The notes under the pieces are model-generated. The model searched no databases. It had not been told where the DNA came from and worked only from the letters and a program-made list of their open reading frames with translations. A program made the translations under genes and the position numbers. Positions 63,637 to 64,000 of a DNA stretch of 64,000 bases are shown here, piece by piece; position 1 is the stretch's first letter; each line of letters begins with the position of its first letter. This DNA comes from Balanoglossus misakiensis (Eukaryota > Hemichordata), in contig CM082577.2 of the NCBI GenBank assembly GCA_040954595.2, positions 8,432,001 to 8,496,000 on the forward strand. The letters run 5' to 3'.

Positions 63637-63783
63637 TTATGTGCGAGCCAAGCCATACGCCAGGGAGTTGGCGACCATGCCTGTCTGCTTTTTCACCTGG
63701 TTTTCCCGCCGTTTGTGGAAATCGTTTGCGTTCATTGAGTAGTCGGACGTCCCTTCGGTGGGGTACTCCTGCAGCGATTTTTG
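63637..63783 (-). CDS. Terminal exon of an unidentified minus-strand gene (partial)
   Basis: On the minus strand a pyrimidine-rich acceptor (TTCATTTTTCATCAATTTCAG) opens an exon of 48 codons plus TAA. It reads QKSLQEYPTEGTSDYSMNAN, DFHKRRENQVKKQTGMVANS, LAYGLART. The composition (charged, helix-forming, coding-like codons) contrasts with the random frames around it, and the frame is open exactly from a splice acceptor in phase 0. I do not recognise the protein. No upstream exon is visible between 63784 and the window edge, so the rest lies to the right. It could still be a chance frame. Confidence 0.5.
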   Translation of the reverse strand, partial: QKSLQEYPTEGTSDYSMNANDFHKRRENQVKKQTGMVANSLAYGLART

Positions 63784-64000
63784 CTGAAATTGATGAAAAA
63801 TGAAGAATGATGAAAATATATCCACAAATTTTGATCGCAAAATTTGATCTGAAGTTGACCTTTGAGATATTTTGCGTCTGATAGTGATTTTGTCAGATGT
63901 CTGTCACAAAGGTGCAACGTACTACACACTTTATAGTATCCCCTGATTTTCCCTGTGCAGTGTGTCTAATTGTAATTTGTAATGTTACACATGCTGTCAA

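Overview
This is AT-rich nuclear DNA from an animal. Its genes have many exons with GT-AG introns, and there is a Pol III U6 snRNA gene, an intronic tRNA gene, microsatellites and many short non-autonomous transposons. Three protein-coding genes lie on the plus strand and can be assembled exon by exon with every splice phase closing. In order they are a sphingolipid delta-4 desaturase (DEGS1), a mitochondrial Rho GTPase (Miro, RHOT1) and a CARD-coiled-coil-PDZ-SH3-GUK scaffold of the CARMA class. The proteins are clearly homologous to vertebrate ones but divergent, and the repeats are not vertebrate ones. I infer a marine invertebrate, most likely a deuterostome (hemichordate, echinoderm or lancelet) or less likely a lophotrochozoan. 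The phylum cannot be fixed from the sequence alone.

Layout. 1-8882: intergenic DNA with a Harbinger-like inverted-repeat element (2760-3560), a minus-strand U6 snRNA gene with its own TATA box (4734-4840), a local duplication and microsatellites. 8883-19639: DEGS1, three exons with a 9.5 kb first intron full of repeats. 19640-26247: DEGS1 3' flank with a Tc1/mariner-like MITE, then unassigned DNA. 26248-40608: RHOT1, 15 constitutive coding exons plus one in-frame 78-nt candidate cassette exon, with a probable 2.3 kb 3' UTR. 42900-48140: intergenic. 48141-60516: CARMA-like gene, 20 coding exons, with a tRNA-Asp(GTC) gene antisense in intron 1, a trinucleotide-repeat intron and a tandem repeat array in intron 8. 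60557-63444: intergenic. 63637-63783: terminal exon of an unidentified minus-strand gene running off the right edge.

The three main genes do not form a pathway: sphingolipid desaturation at the ER, mitochondrial trafficking and calcium sensing, and BCL10/MALT1-type immune signalling. The repeats carry the less expected signals. One family sits in introns of all three genes. Most of its copies begin with a hairpin whose arms covary between copies, and together they carry 13 perfect DR1 nuclear-receptor half-site pairs. The most noteworthy gene-level points are the CARMA architecture in a probable invertebrate, the Miro cassette exon that resembles a vertebrate RHOT1 alternative exon, and the poly-aspartate-coding intron of the CARMA gene.
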